NCBI RefSeq assembly: GCF_000756615.1
Contig: NZ_CP009288.1
Coordinates: 3,348,001 to 3,412,000, forward strand
Source: Paenibacillus durus
GTDB taxonomy: Bacteria > Bacillota > Bacilli > Paenibacillales > Paenibacillaceae
Reading direction: 5' to 3'
Length of the DNA: 64,000 bases
Shown: piece after piece, positions 1 through 9,900 of the stretch
How the letters are laid out: the number at the start of each line of letters is the position of its first letter
Numbering within the stretch: position 1 is the stretch's first letter
The notes under the pieces: model-generated
Told to the model about the DNA's origin: nothing
Databases searched by the model: none
What the model saw: the letters and a program-made list of their open reading frames with translations, nothing else
Program-made: the position numbers and the translations under genes

Positions 1-149
1 TTCCTCTTTTTGGATAAGGTGAAAAGGAGGGGTTTTCATTCGGTCTATCCTCATAAATTCCTAATTATTCCTGAACAGTTCGACATTATTTTCATCTTTA
101 TTAGAAGATAGCGTTGCAATAGTGAAGTTGCTTGAAGGCGGGGCTGAAT

Positions 150-191
150 AAGAAACGGATCCGTTCCACGATGGACGGATCCGTTTCTTTT
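150..191. terminator. Bidirectional intrinsic terminator
   Basis: A 14-bp perfect inverted repeat (AGAAACGGATCCGT and its complement at 151-164 and 175-188) encloses a 10-nt loop. T-rich tracts follow on both strands. It lies about 35 nt past the stop of the minus-strand antiterminator gene and would end that transcript. The first 149 bases to its left show no gene I can support. Confidence 0.75.
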
Positions 192-226
192 ATGAGAATA
201 CTTTATATACATTATAATGAAGAAAC

Positions 227-1075
227 TCAATTCGCCATATCCTTCAACCGGGTACCCATCCGGTTAATCTCCATGGCGATCAATACCAATTGGCTGTCGG
301 CAAACGTATAGCCATAGTCCTCTTCCACCTGGCCTGCGATCCATCTTGCCTGCTCGTAAGCCGTGTGATAGCGTTCCTTGGCGATCCTGACAATTTCAGG
401 GTCCAGTTCATTGCACAGCTTTCCGCTGTCATCGGTTCTAAGAATATTTTCGAGTTGATTCACCAGACGCTCATAGGTGGCAGAAGCCCGGTTCAAAAAA
501 ACACCGGCGATACGTTCCACTCCTTCGGCAATATCCCGGATTAAGGCCGCTCTGTCCGTACCTGCCCCTGAAGCTCCGGCATTAACCCAAGCAGTATGGA
601 TGTGCATGGCGATATAACCGACCTCGTCATCCGGAATTTCGATATTCAATTTATCTCGAATGATTCTTTTCGCGTGCAGCCCGATTTGGAATTCTTGCGG
701 ATAGAGAATCCGGATTTCTTGCAGAAGCGTATTCTGAATGACCATACCTTTGCTAAGCCGCTTTAAAGCGAATGAGAGATGATCGGTCAACGCAATATGA
801 ATATGTTTTTTGAAGGTTACTGAGAGTTCGCTCTCCGCAAAGGAAATGATGTTCTCCGACACGGCAATTTCCTCTTCGGGCAGTGTTCGAAACATCTCCT
901 TCAGATGGCTATATTGATCCGGATCGTCCATAATGAACACTTTCTCGATGCGGTACGGATCGACAATATCGTTTTTTCCTTTTTGAAAAGCAATACCGGA
1001 ACCCATGACAATCTTTTCTTCTCCAAGGTCGTGTACCACAACCGCGTTATTGTTCAGAATTTTTTTGATTTTCAT
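227..1075 (-). CDS. BglG/LicT-family transcriptional antiterminator
   Basis: This is an RNA-binding antiterminator whose activity is set by PTS phosphorylation. Residues 1-55 form a co-antiterminator (CAT) RNA-binding domain (KIKKILNNNAVVV, GSGIAFQ). Two PTS regulation domains follow, with the expected conserved histidines (for example in TDHLSFALKRL and YIAMHIHTA). The 282-aa length fits LicT and SacT. I chose the ATG at 1075 because AGGAG lies 6 nt upstream; an in-frame ATG at 1114 overlaps the PTS stop codon but has no ribosome binding site. It follows the EIIBC gene in one operon, and a candidate target hairpin lies ahead of that gene. Known of the family: it binds a RAT hairpin and blocks an overlapping terminator when the sugar is present. 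The exact sugar is not visible. Confidence 0.9.
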   Translation of the reverse strand: MKIKKILNNNAVVVHDLGEEKIVMGSGIAFQKGKNDIVDPYRIEKVFIMDDPDQYSHLKEMFRTLPEEEIAVSENIISFAESELSVTFKKHIHIALTDHLSFALKRLSKGMVIQNTLLQEIRILYPQEFQIGLHAKRIIRDKLNIEIPDDEVGYIAMHIHTAWVNAGASGAGTDRAALIRDIAEGVERIAGVFLNRASATYERLVNQLENILRTDDSGKLCNELDPEIVRIAKERYHTAYEQARWIAGQVEEDYGYTFADSQLVLIAMEINRMGTRLKDMAN

Positions 1076-1110
1076 GATATTCTCCTGTGCTTTTACGATT
1101 GGTATTTGAA

Positions 1111-2700
1111 TCATTGTTCTTGCCGATGCGTGTCGACTCCTAGAACCCAGGTAACTACGAAGGCCACTCCCGCAGCCAGCAGGAGACCGACCATATAATG
1201 AATGAAATTGATGTGTCCAGGCGGGACAATAAAGGCGATCATCGGAATCCCGGTCAATCCGAACGAATTGGCTACCACCTCATGAAAGGCTACATAAGCC
1301 CCTCCCGCCGCCCCTCCCGCCGCTGCGCCCAGGAAAGGGCGGCCAAGCTTCAGGTTGACGCCGAATGCGATCGGCTCAGTAATCCCAAGAAAGGCGGTAA
1401 TCGAGGCGGGAAGCGCTATCTTTTTCAACTCGCTGTCCCGGGTTCTTGTATACACCGCAAGTCCGGCCCCGCCTTGAGCGATATTCGCCATCGACCAGAT
1501 GGGAAGCAGAAAGTTGACCCCGACGTTTGGATTGGAAATAAGCCCGATTTCAATTGCCTGAATGCCGTGGTGCAGCCCGGTCAAGACGATAAGACCATAG
1601 ATCCCGCCAAGGACCAGCCCGAATACCGTACTCCCAAATCGGTACACCTCTTCCAGCAAGCCGCTAAGAAAGCCGCCCAGATGCGCAGCAAGCGGCCCAA
1701 TGACCAGAACAGCGAGGCCGCCTCCAACGACAAAGCTGAGAAAGGGAACCAGCAAAATGGTGGTTGATGGCGGAACAATCCGCCGCAGCCCCTTCTCGAT
1801 CAGCGTCATCAACAATACCGCAAGAATAATCGGAATTACGGTGCCTTGATAGCCAAACTGCGGGGTGTTCGTTAAATCTGCAGGGTTAAGTAACGCTGTT
1901 CCGCCGGTTCCTGCCATATGCAATAAGTCGAGCCGGGTCATGACAATTCCGATAGCGGCGCCGAGCGTAGGGGTGCCCCCAAACCGCTTAGCCGCATGAT
2001 AACCGAACATCACGGCCAAGATTTGAAAGGCCGAGCCGGTCAGCAATAATAGCGTCCGAAACCATGTGCTGTCAGGGGACGCCCAACCGAAGGCTTTGAT
2101 CATGCTGATCAAGCCGAGAAGCAGGCCAACCGCGACGAAGAGCGGGATGATCGGCACTACGATATCGGAAAAAAAGCCGACCGCCCCCATCACCCGGCCA
2201 ATCAAGCCCCTTTTTGCCGAGTCATTCAGCTCCGTAGATGAATCTTCTCCTGCCTGATGCGCCCAGACTTTCCGTTTCCATGCCCCCCGCAAGGAAGGAA
2301 GCGAGGTATCGCCGGCCCCCGCGATGGGGACGGGGCTTTCCGGTTCGCCAGTTCCGTGCTGACGTTCCGCTTCCCGCTTATGTTCGGGTCCAGAGTCCTG
2401 AAGAAGACGAACTATTTGACGGTGCACCTTAAAGACGATTGCCGGTCCCAGAATAATTTGCAGCTGTCCGGTATGAACGAACACGTTCTGAACCCCTTCG
2501 ATTTGCGCAAGGCCGGCTTCATCCACGCGGGTGCTGTCTTGTAACCTGAGGCGGATACGGGTTGTACAGTGAGCTACTTCCGACACATTGTCCAGCCCGC
2601 CGGACAGCTCAATCAAGCGCAAGGCCAGTTCCTTTGCCGGGCTCAGATTATCCTTTACACTTTGCCCGTTCTGAACCAAGTGAATACGGCCTTCTGGCAT
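1111..2700 (-). CDS. PTS sugar transporter subunit EIIBC (sucrose/beta-glucoside class)
   Basis: Inner-membrane permease that phosphorylates an incoming sugar. The N-terminal EIIB domain (about residues 15-95) carries the phosphorylated cysteine in HCTTRIRL. An unusually long polar linker of about 80 residues follows, then a EIIC membrane domain with about ten hydrophobic segments. Its motifs GLHHGIQAIEIGL and LGITEPIAFG are typical of the sucrose/trehalose/beta-glucoside branch. There is no EIIA domain, so a general EIIA-Glc would have to supply phosphate, as known for SacP-type proteins. The start is placed at the ATG at 2700, with GGAGG 8 nt upstream; an ATG 11 codons earlier lacks a site. 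It is the first gene of the operon with the antiterminator. No glycoside hydrolase accompanies it, so the substrate stays open. Confidence 0.88.
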   Translation of the reverse strand: MPEGRIHLVQNGQSVKDNLSPAKELALRLIELSGGLDNVSEVAHCTTRIRLRLQDSTRVDEAGLAQIEGVQNVFVHTGQLQIILGPAIVFKVHRQIVRLLQDSGPEHKREAERQHGTGEPESPVPIAGAGDTSLPSLRGAWKRKVWAHQAGEDSSTELNDSAKRGLIGRVMGAVGFFSDIVVPIIPLFVAVGLLLGLISMIKAFGWASPDSTWFRTLLLLTGSAFQILAVMFGYHAAKRFGGTPTLGAAIGIVMTRLDLLHMAGTGGTALLNPADLTNTPQFGYQGTVIPIILAVLLMTLIEKGLRRIVPPSTTILLVPFLSFVVGGGLAVLVIGPLAAHLGGFLSGLLEEVYRFGSTVFGLVLGGIYGLIVLTGLHHGIQAIEIGLISNPNVGVNFLLPIWSMANIAQGGAGLAVYTRTRDSELKKIALPASITAFLGITEPIAFGVNLKLGRPFLGAAAGGAAGGAYVAFHEVVANSFGLTGIPMIAFIVPPGHINFIHYMVGLLLAAGVAFVVTWVLGVDTHRQEQ

Positions 2701-2784
2701 TTTCAGCTCCTCCCCGTTCTTTATGTACAGCATCTATAGTGTAGTTCAAATTCTATATCGGCGGGGAACATACTTTTGTTGATG

Positions 2785-2884
2785 CAAAAAAAGACCTATT
2801 TTCAAATCAAGCATCGGCTCTCGAATTATAGATTCAGCGGCACTTGACTCTTCTCTGGCCTAGCCCACATAAAAGTAACAATTT
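2785..2884 (-). promoter_or_regulatory. Candidate RAT antiterminator site overlapping a leader terminator
   Basis: The minus strand at 2857-2882 reads ATTGTTACT, 8 nt, GGCTAGGCC. This resembles the ribonucleic antiterminator (RAT) sequences of bgl and sac operons (ATTGTTACTG...AGGCAAAACC). Its 3' end AGGCC can pair with GGTCT just before a run of seven T (2786-2792). That gives an alternative stem, with an inner GTCAAG/CTTGAT stem, ahead of the T run. Mutually exclusive RAT and terminator folding is the known LicT mechanism. The RAT match is imperfect and the outer terminator stem is short (5 bp with one G-U), so this is a moderate call. Confidence 0.45.
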
Positions 2885-2887
2885 CGT

Positions 2888-2916
2888 AATATATAATAGC
2901 ATTTCTATTGTGACAA
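2888..2916 (-). promoter_or_regulatory. Promoter for the PTS-antiterminator operon
   Basis: TTGTCA (2911-2916) and TATATT (2888-2893) are separated by 17 bp on the minus strand. The start point would fall near 2881, at the very edge of the candidate RAT. A slightly earlier start using the overlapping TATTAT (2893-2898) would leave the RAT intact. The remaining bases to 3028 show no gene. Confidence 0.4.
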
Positions 2917-3028
2917 TAATCGAATATAAAATCAATGGTCAGTAATTACCACCTTTTACTTGTCGAAACAGGCACTCTGCCTTAGTTGGAATGGATGCAC
3001 GCTCAGCCTAAGGTTTAGAACTATCGCC

Positions 3029-3418
3029 CTAATTTTTTCTTGTCATCAATAATTCTTCAATTTCATTCAATGACTGTACTATGTAGTCTGGTTTAACATC
3101 ATGCTCCCAAACTCTATTATTTCTATTAATCCAGCAAGTTACGATGCCTTCTCTACTAGCTCCGAGCACATCCGAAGCCGAATCGCCAACATGAAGCACT
3201 TGTTTAGGGTTGGTACGATAGAATTTAAGCATATGAAATCGCCTTCTCATTAAATATTTGCGTAAAGCTTCTCTTATAGACTTCATTCATGAGATGAAAT
3301 TGTCCCGTCGTTCTCAGTTCAACCCAATGAGTAAAAAAATACTTAAGCAAAGTTTGTCCATACTCTTCTGCTAATTGAGCTGATGAACAATCAACTCCGT
3401 TAAGTTTAGTTTCCTAAA
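3029..3418 (-). pseudogene. HAD-family hydrolase, N-terminally truncated and internally deleted
   Basis: Two frames together cover parts of one HAD hydrolase. The upstream part (about 3418-3235) has no start codon and reads through QLAEEYGQTLLKYFFTHWVEL and FHLMNEVYKRSFTQIF before stopping. The downstream part, in another frame, carries HAD motif IV (LHVGDSASDVLGA) and a normal C terminus. The catalytic Asp motif I is absent. About 60 codons between the two parts seem to be missing compared with a complete HAD protein. An 85-codon open frame (3029-3286) starts inside the lesion and has no ribosome binding site, so I do not consider it a functional gene. The segment 3421-3598 behind it holds only a GC hairpin (3429-3453) and AT-rich sequence. 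Confidence 0.65.
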
Positions 3419-3598
3419 CGAAGAGAAGCCCTCAGGCACAGAGTGGCCGAGGGACTCTCGAATAGATCAGAAGTCTTTTTATGCCGTAGCTTTTCCTCCT
3501 GGGAACATTCCGCAACAATACTTCGACTTTAAGTTCTTCCGAATACTAACATTTTAACCTATTTTTAATATTTTTTCAATATATTTATTTGTCAAAGT

Positions 3599-3916
3599 TC
3601 ATTTTTTTCTGTACAGGACCACGCTGCTTGAGAGAATGGAACGAACGAAACCGTACGGCTGCCGCAGCTCGGCTTCTATCTCTTCGCGTGTCATCAAATG
3701 CAGGTCCACAGTGATGGGATAACGCCGCAGCCATTGCTTAATCTCGTTTCCGCGAAGAGACGGAGAACTGCGGAAATTGCCTATGACCAAAATATCCAGA
3801 TCACTATCGCTGTTATCCTGGCATTTGGCATAGGAGCCAAACAGCAGAACCTCATCCGGACTGCAGCAGTGGACAATCATTTCCGTAATGCGGCGCAGCG
3901 TGCGCTCCGGCTTCAT
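3599..3916 (-). CDS. Minimal nucleotidyltransferase (MNT/MntA-like) coupled to the Tc locus
   Basis: A 105-aa single-domain protein of the polymerase-beta nucleotidyltransferase fold. The signature GSx10DxD is intact (G27, S28, D39, D41) and a third acidic residue sits in VDLHL (D71), so catalytic metal binding looks possible. Its ATG overlaps the TcA stop codon (ATGA), which implies translational coupling as the last gene of the Tc transcript. In known systems an MNT protein is the antitoxin of a HEPN toxin, AMPylating it. No HEPN gene lies nearby, so a role acting on the Tc proteins or their effector is possible but is inference. It could also be a remnant of a dissolved MNT-HEPN pair. Confidence 0.8.
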   Translation of the reverse strand: MKPERTLRRITEMIVHCCSPDEVLLFGSYAKCQDNSDSDLDILVIGNFRSSPSLRGNEIKQWLRRYPITVDLHLMTREEIEAELRQPYGFVRSILSSSVVLYRKK

Positions 3917-6900
3917 GATGTCTTGAACTCCACAACCAGATAGGCATTCCGGATGATGCCCGGCTGCAGCGATTTGAAGTCAGTGTCCGCCGACTTCTTG
4001 ATTTGGAGCTGCCATTCGCCCAGCAGCGGCACGCCGGCGGCAAAGCCGCTCTTGGCAAGGTGCTGTGAGCCGCCAAATGCCGGATCGGGATTCATCGTCT
4101 CATCGGACGCCGCCGCTGCGCCCGGAACCTTCAGTTTGGCGCTGAAACTGCCGGTTTCCTTGGTTTCCACGAATAGGTCTATCTTGGTTAGATTGATATT
4201 GCTTTTACCGCGCGCATAGAATGGCAGATGTTCGCGGTCCAATGCAAAAGTCAGCACTTGTTCGGCACCCGCGACCGGATGCAGGAAACGCTGCCAGGCC
4301 GTTCCGAACTCATGGTTCAGTACCAGGAGACGCTTCCCTGACGGCGGCAGGATGGCGGCTACATTGTCTTTGGCAGCTTTGACCAGGTCCAGATTTCCAC
4401 TGGCCTTGGCTGTATAACGGAGATGAATGATTACATCGGAAATCGTCGACATATCGAATTGATTATTCTCCTGAGGCAGCTGGATCCGCCATTCACTCAC
4501 CGCTCCCGCACCCTCAAAAGGCAGATATCGGTCATCTTCAAAGTTCAGCTCGAACATTCCGGCATCATTCTGTCCATGACTGGTGGCGATTGCGGTTACC
4601 GGAACGGGACTCTTGTAGAACCGGATATCCCCGGCGGCCAGCGGATTTCCATAACCCGCAGCCACATTATCGTTTATTCGTATGCCGTGATTGGTCAGCG
4701 ACAGTGTGCAGTTCACTCCGGTATACGGTCCCGTTACGCATGGAATGCTGATGGAGACCGTCTTGATGCGGCGGGAAAAATGGCCGGGATAATCCATATC
4801 AAATAGCCATTCCGGCAAAATTACTGAGCAGGCACCGCCCTCTTTCAGTGCCAGTAAGCTGAGAGGCAGAAACTCAGCCAGCGAAACATGCTTCGTTAAT
4901 TCCAAATCACGCGTATTGGATTCCAGATAAGCCGCCTCCATACGACGGAGGTCGTTCGTCAGCCTCTCACCGGCCAGCAGACCTTTCTTCAGGCTGTCCC
5001 AGTAGCCGAACTGCACAAATGTCGACGCCGGATTGCCTGTCTCGAACTGAAAGCACTTCTCCGCCCGTTTAACCATGTCGTAAGCCATTTGGTAGCTTTG
5101 GAAATAGATAGACGACACTTGGCGGATCTGCCATTCATATAGCTGCTGGTTAGTATATTTACTCCGCATGTACTCGTCAGCGGCATGGGCCTCCTCGATC
5201 TGCAGCTCGTGGTTCTCCAGCTCCTTCTCGGCAATGGCCAAACGCACTTTAGCACCCGCTATTTGTTTGTCGATTTGGAGAATCTCCGTCTCTGCCAGCC
5301 CGCCCTGGAAGTCCCACTCCTCTTTTCTGCGCCAGTAGCCTCCCATCGTGGAGGCCAGCGATCCCAGCTTGTCCGTTGCTGCGGCGACAGCGCTTAAGGT
5401 CATCACAGCCGCCTCGGCTGCTTTTGAGAATCGGAGTCCATCAGCCGCGTCCACAGTGGCTTCCGGAGAACCGCCGAAGCCGGCGGCACCGGCTGTAAAC
5501 CGGGGAATGAGCGCCAGGCCGCCTGCCAGGGCATAACCGACAGCGATCGCAGCCTGGGCCGCTGCCGAAATTCCGCCAAGCCCAAGAGCTATACCCTCCC
5601 AAGGGCTGATCAAGTCGCGGCTTGTAAAGTATTCCTTTTTCTGCGCCGCCATCAATTTGCTCAGCTCCAAGCTCGCCCAACTCTCATTTGCTTCCTCCAC
5701 CTGCTTCATGCGCACTTCACGCACAGCCTGAAGCAGCCGGATCTCCTGGGTTGAGCGGAGAAGAGCAAGCCCCTCTGCGTCGAATTTCTCCAGAACAGAG
5801 AGCAGCTTGTCCCCCAGTGTCTTGACTTCGCCGCACAGCTCCGCCGCCTTTTGCGCCAGCCGCTCGAAGCGGTAAGGACTCGGCGCAGTTGCAATATCGC
5901 TCATCACACTGCCAAGGTCCACGCCAGCAGCCGCAGCTTTGACGAGAAGCGCCGGGTCAACGGGCGGCTCGAACAGCGGCAGCTGCCTTACGGCCCCTTC
6001 AATATTCATGCAATGCCGGATTTTAAACAGCCGGTCCTCGACCGTATTCCAGTATTCGAGCAGCCTTCCGTTGTTAGGGATGGAGAAATAGGCTACCTCA
6101 AGGCGCGGCAGCGGCTCAGCCCCTTCCGCTGTCCGGGTTACCCGAACCGGCACATCCGTAAAGTTCTCCATTAAGACATCCACCTGCTTGTTGCCAAACG
6201 GGTCAAGGGCTCCGTCAGCCGTCAGCTCATTATATGAACGATCCGCATGACCGGCACCCGGTACCTTCACCGGCCTTCTTCCAAGCAGCTTATACGCCAG
6301 CACGTAAAGCGTGGTGGCTTCATTTATGGATTCAATCGTATCCCGCCGAAAGAGCTGGTCTCCCCAGGCAATCAGGTTATCCAAGTACTTCATCACCACG
6401 GCCTTCTGATAAGCCACAGGACGGTAACGGGCGATCAGATGCGGCTTAAACGGGTGATTCTTCCAGGCTTTCAGTTCGTCGCTGTGCTGTTCGATATTCC
6501 GGAGAAGATTCTCAATCCGCTGCTTCCGGTAATCATCGCTGCTCTGTTCGAAGAACGGCCGGGTGATCCAGTAGCGCTGCGGAACATTTGGCGTCTCAAC
6601 ATTGGTCGGGTCAAAAATATAGTGGAACCACCGCATGGCTTCCTCAAAGCGTTGGTTCGCGCTCAATCTGCAAGCGATCATCAGGGGCGCATGGAAAAAT
6701 ATTTCCCAATTATAGATGGAGTACGCCCCATAGCGCTCGAAATCGACGATATCATGCTTGACTGTACTATCCGGCTTGGCGACCGAACTCGGACTGTAGC
6801 TGCCGAAGCTGAAGTTGTTACCCGGATAGTATTCCTGCGGTCTGAGCTGGATGCGCCGGTTTAGCAACCCGTCTACTCCCGATCGGTTCAACTCTCGCAT

Positions 6901-9900
6901 GAACAGCGCAGTATACGGATGGTAAAACGGATAGAAGTTATAATTATACGTTTGGAGCGTTTGGTTATAGCCGACGATCACCTGCTGCCATTCCGGCTTT
7001 ATGAAGAATGTACGGAAATTATCCTGATAGAACAAAGGAACCCTTCCCCACATCGCTGTATCAAAGGCAATCTGATGCTGGGAAAAAACGATTTCAAACG
7101 GTGATTTTGCCGCGCTCAGCAGTGTCTGGGTATGTCCGTTCTGCAGTACATTGGCATTGCCTCCGTTAAGCAGCCGTTTGTCATTTGCGAGCCGCACATT
7201 GTCATAATGCATGCCAGCCGGCAAAGGCAGCCGGGGCGCAATCTCATACGGGCCTGACAGCTTGTGGATAGCCCGTCCTTCTTCACCGAAATTGTCGTGC
7301 ACGTAAGTATACGAGTTAGTTTGCGTCAGTGCGTCGGTAGCGACTCCGCTGCTGTCCGGCACATGGTACTGGCCGTTCAGCCCCTTCATCTTGACGTCTA
7401 CCACCTCTCCGTCGAACACGAACGAAGAAGAATGCCACGGCCTTGCCCGCTCATCGTAAGGATGGGTAGCGGTAACATATTCCCGAGTATTGCGGTAAGC
7501 GTCCCAAAAGCGAGTGCTGTTAAACTCCGGTGACTGGGAGATGTAAATGTCCAGCCATAGCAGATTTTCCCGGCTCTTGTAGCGCGGCTTCAGATTGTAG
7601 GCATAGAGAGGGCGCTGCCACGGATGGATAAGCTTTTGCTTGGATACACGCTTGGCTGTCCAACCGCCGTCTTTTTGCATGCTCCACGCCAGTTGAATCT
7701 CGATCTGATTCGGTGTTTCGGGTACGTTCGTATCGTTGCTGGGCTTGGCCGGCGGCTGCTTCTTTACTTTCTGGGGCTTCTCGATAAAACTCAGCCAGAA
7801 CAGATACAGCTGCCGGTTATAAACGACGGGAATCACCTGGTTGCTCTGGATGTCCACGTCGATTTTTTCCCAGGCTGTCCACTCTCCATAATTCAGGTCG
7901 AACCGTCGGTAGTAGTAAATTGAAGGATGTGCCCGGGTCCGGCCGATTACGTGAAATAGATTGATGTCGGGCGCCAAGTTATCCCTTGGATCCGTATCGT
8001 CCAGCTCGTAATAGACCCCTGTGATCTCAAGACGCGCCACCTCGTGCACCTTCTGCACATAGTTCAGAAAGACCGTTTGAGCATTTTCGAAGGTGATGTC
8101 TTTCTGCATGATTTCCGCTTCCAGCTCTTTAAAGAACGGCGATTTATCATCGCGGAGCTCCGGTTCGATCCAGTTCTCGGGATACAGAAATACTTTGCGA
8201 TTGGCTTCCCAGATCCGATAGCTCTTCATCCATTTCCATTGGCTCCAGCTGTTGTCTGTGACGGTCTCCTGCTGCTCCGCCCGGGAAACCTCGACAAAAG
8301 GCTGCTCAAGACCGAGCATGCACCGCTGCACGAACATTTGTACCGAGCTAATAGCCTGCTTGATGCGCGAGGTTAGCTGGCAGACTCCCATCTCGACGTC
8401 TATCAGATAATATTCCAGAAGGTCATTGGCATCACGCCAATAGGACGGGTTGGCGTACTTTTTGCCGCCAACCTCAATATCGGGGCTTGCGGTACGCTGC
8501 GAAGTCTCCACGAGATAGCTGATCAGCGCATTGCGCTTCTTCTCCCGCAGCGCGTCTTCCATCGGCGCCGCCTTGTCCAGCCAGACGCTGTAATCGTATC
8601 TGGACTTGACGGCCTGACGGATTTGCTGCGATACCAAAGCCTGGGCGCCGCCCGTATCGTTATCACGATTACTCCAGGCAAGAAGTGTGCCCGCACGGAT
8701 GCCCGTTCGCTTGATCAGCTTAAAGCATTCCAGGAGCCGGAGATAGCTTCCAATGCGCGTGTAATCGGAAGACACCCCGCCGTGCTGAAGCCCCAGGCCT
8801 GCTGCCAGATCATTCAGATCGTCTAAATTCCACTGCGTCAATTCGGCAATGGATTCTATTATTTCGTTAGACGGAGTTGCGGCTGCCATCGCAAGATCAA
8901 ATATTGTCCGCAGGGATATCCCTTCCGGTTCGGGATACAGACCTTTGAAGGATAGCCATTGGAACAGCGCCAGCCAAGCGGGAAACAGCGGCGCCGCAGG
9001 TACCGCGCTCCCGGTCACTGGCAGGACGCCCGGGTTAAGAAGATTGAAGTCTCCGGCCTTTTGCAACAGCCATCCAAGGTCGTCCCTGGTCATCTTAAGG
9101 CGGGTCAGCAGCTTGGCCAGCTTGTGCAGCAAGCGGTAAGTTCTATAAATTTCAGGAAAATTTCCGGCTGTAATCGCCAGCGTGTACACCCCGGTGCCGT
9201 CTCTTAGCGTTAAAGCCGGAGCATTCAGATGCGCTCCGAGCGTCTTCCCCTCCAATATCACACCGAGAAGCAGTTGAACCTGTCCGGGGGGCAGCGTAAA
9301 CGCCGCTGCAACCTGCGAAATGATCGTGCCTTCCCGCTGGGCGGCTGCGCTGCTGCGCAGCGCTTCACGGAGAGCCGCCACATATCCGGTTATCGCTTCT
9401 TCACGAAGGCCGTAAGGCGATTCCGGCCTGAAATTCAAGAGATAGTCCAGCTCATCCGCGGACATGCCGGATTTCGCCACCCAGTCCAGCATCCCAATGA
9501 ACTCCAGTGTAGTTTGGGGCGAAGCGAAAATATCGGCAGCGCCGGACAATGATTCCATGGCCAGCAAATCTTTAATCCCGATTCCCAGCCCCCGCTTTAG
9601 GACCACGTAGCGGTTGAGCTTCGACAGGTTGGCAAGCGTGAGGCTGTTATTTCCCAGTCTAGCAAGCAGCAGTTCCAGGTCTGCCTCTGTTAACGCGAAC
9701 GCCGCCAGCAGGGTCGCCTTGTGCTCCGGTAGATGGCCGCTGCCGTCAAGAGGCAGGACGAATCCGGAGTCGGCCGGACTGACCACGGCAGGGTTAAGGA
9801 ACATCACCTTGTACAGCGGATCAATGCTGCGCTCAGGCTTGTCTGGCTGTACCCGAATTTCAGTATTGATATCGCCATACAGTGCCAGCGTCTCATCTGC

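Noticed and set aside
1..149. GGAGG-like sequence near position 25 suggesting a gene start
   Set aside because: No start codon at a proper distance and no open frame of meaningful length follows.
3429..3459. Hairpin CCCTCAGGC/GCCGAGGG as a terminator of the Tc locus
   Set aside because: The stem is good, but there is no T run directly after it on the minus strand.
3540..3598. TTGACA with AATATT at 17 bp on the minus strand behind the nucleotidyltransferase gene
   Set aside because: The region is very AT-rich, the -10 is poor, and the only gene downstream is the decayed HAD hydrolase.
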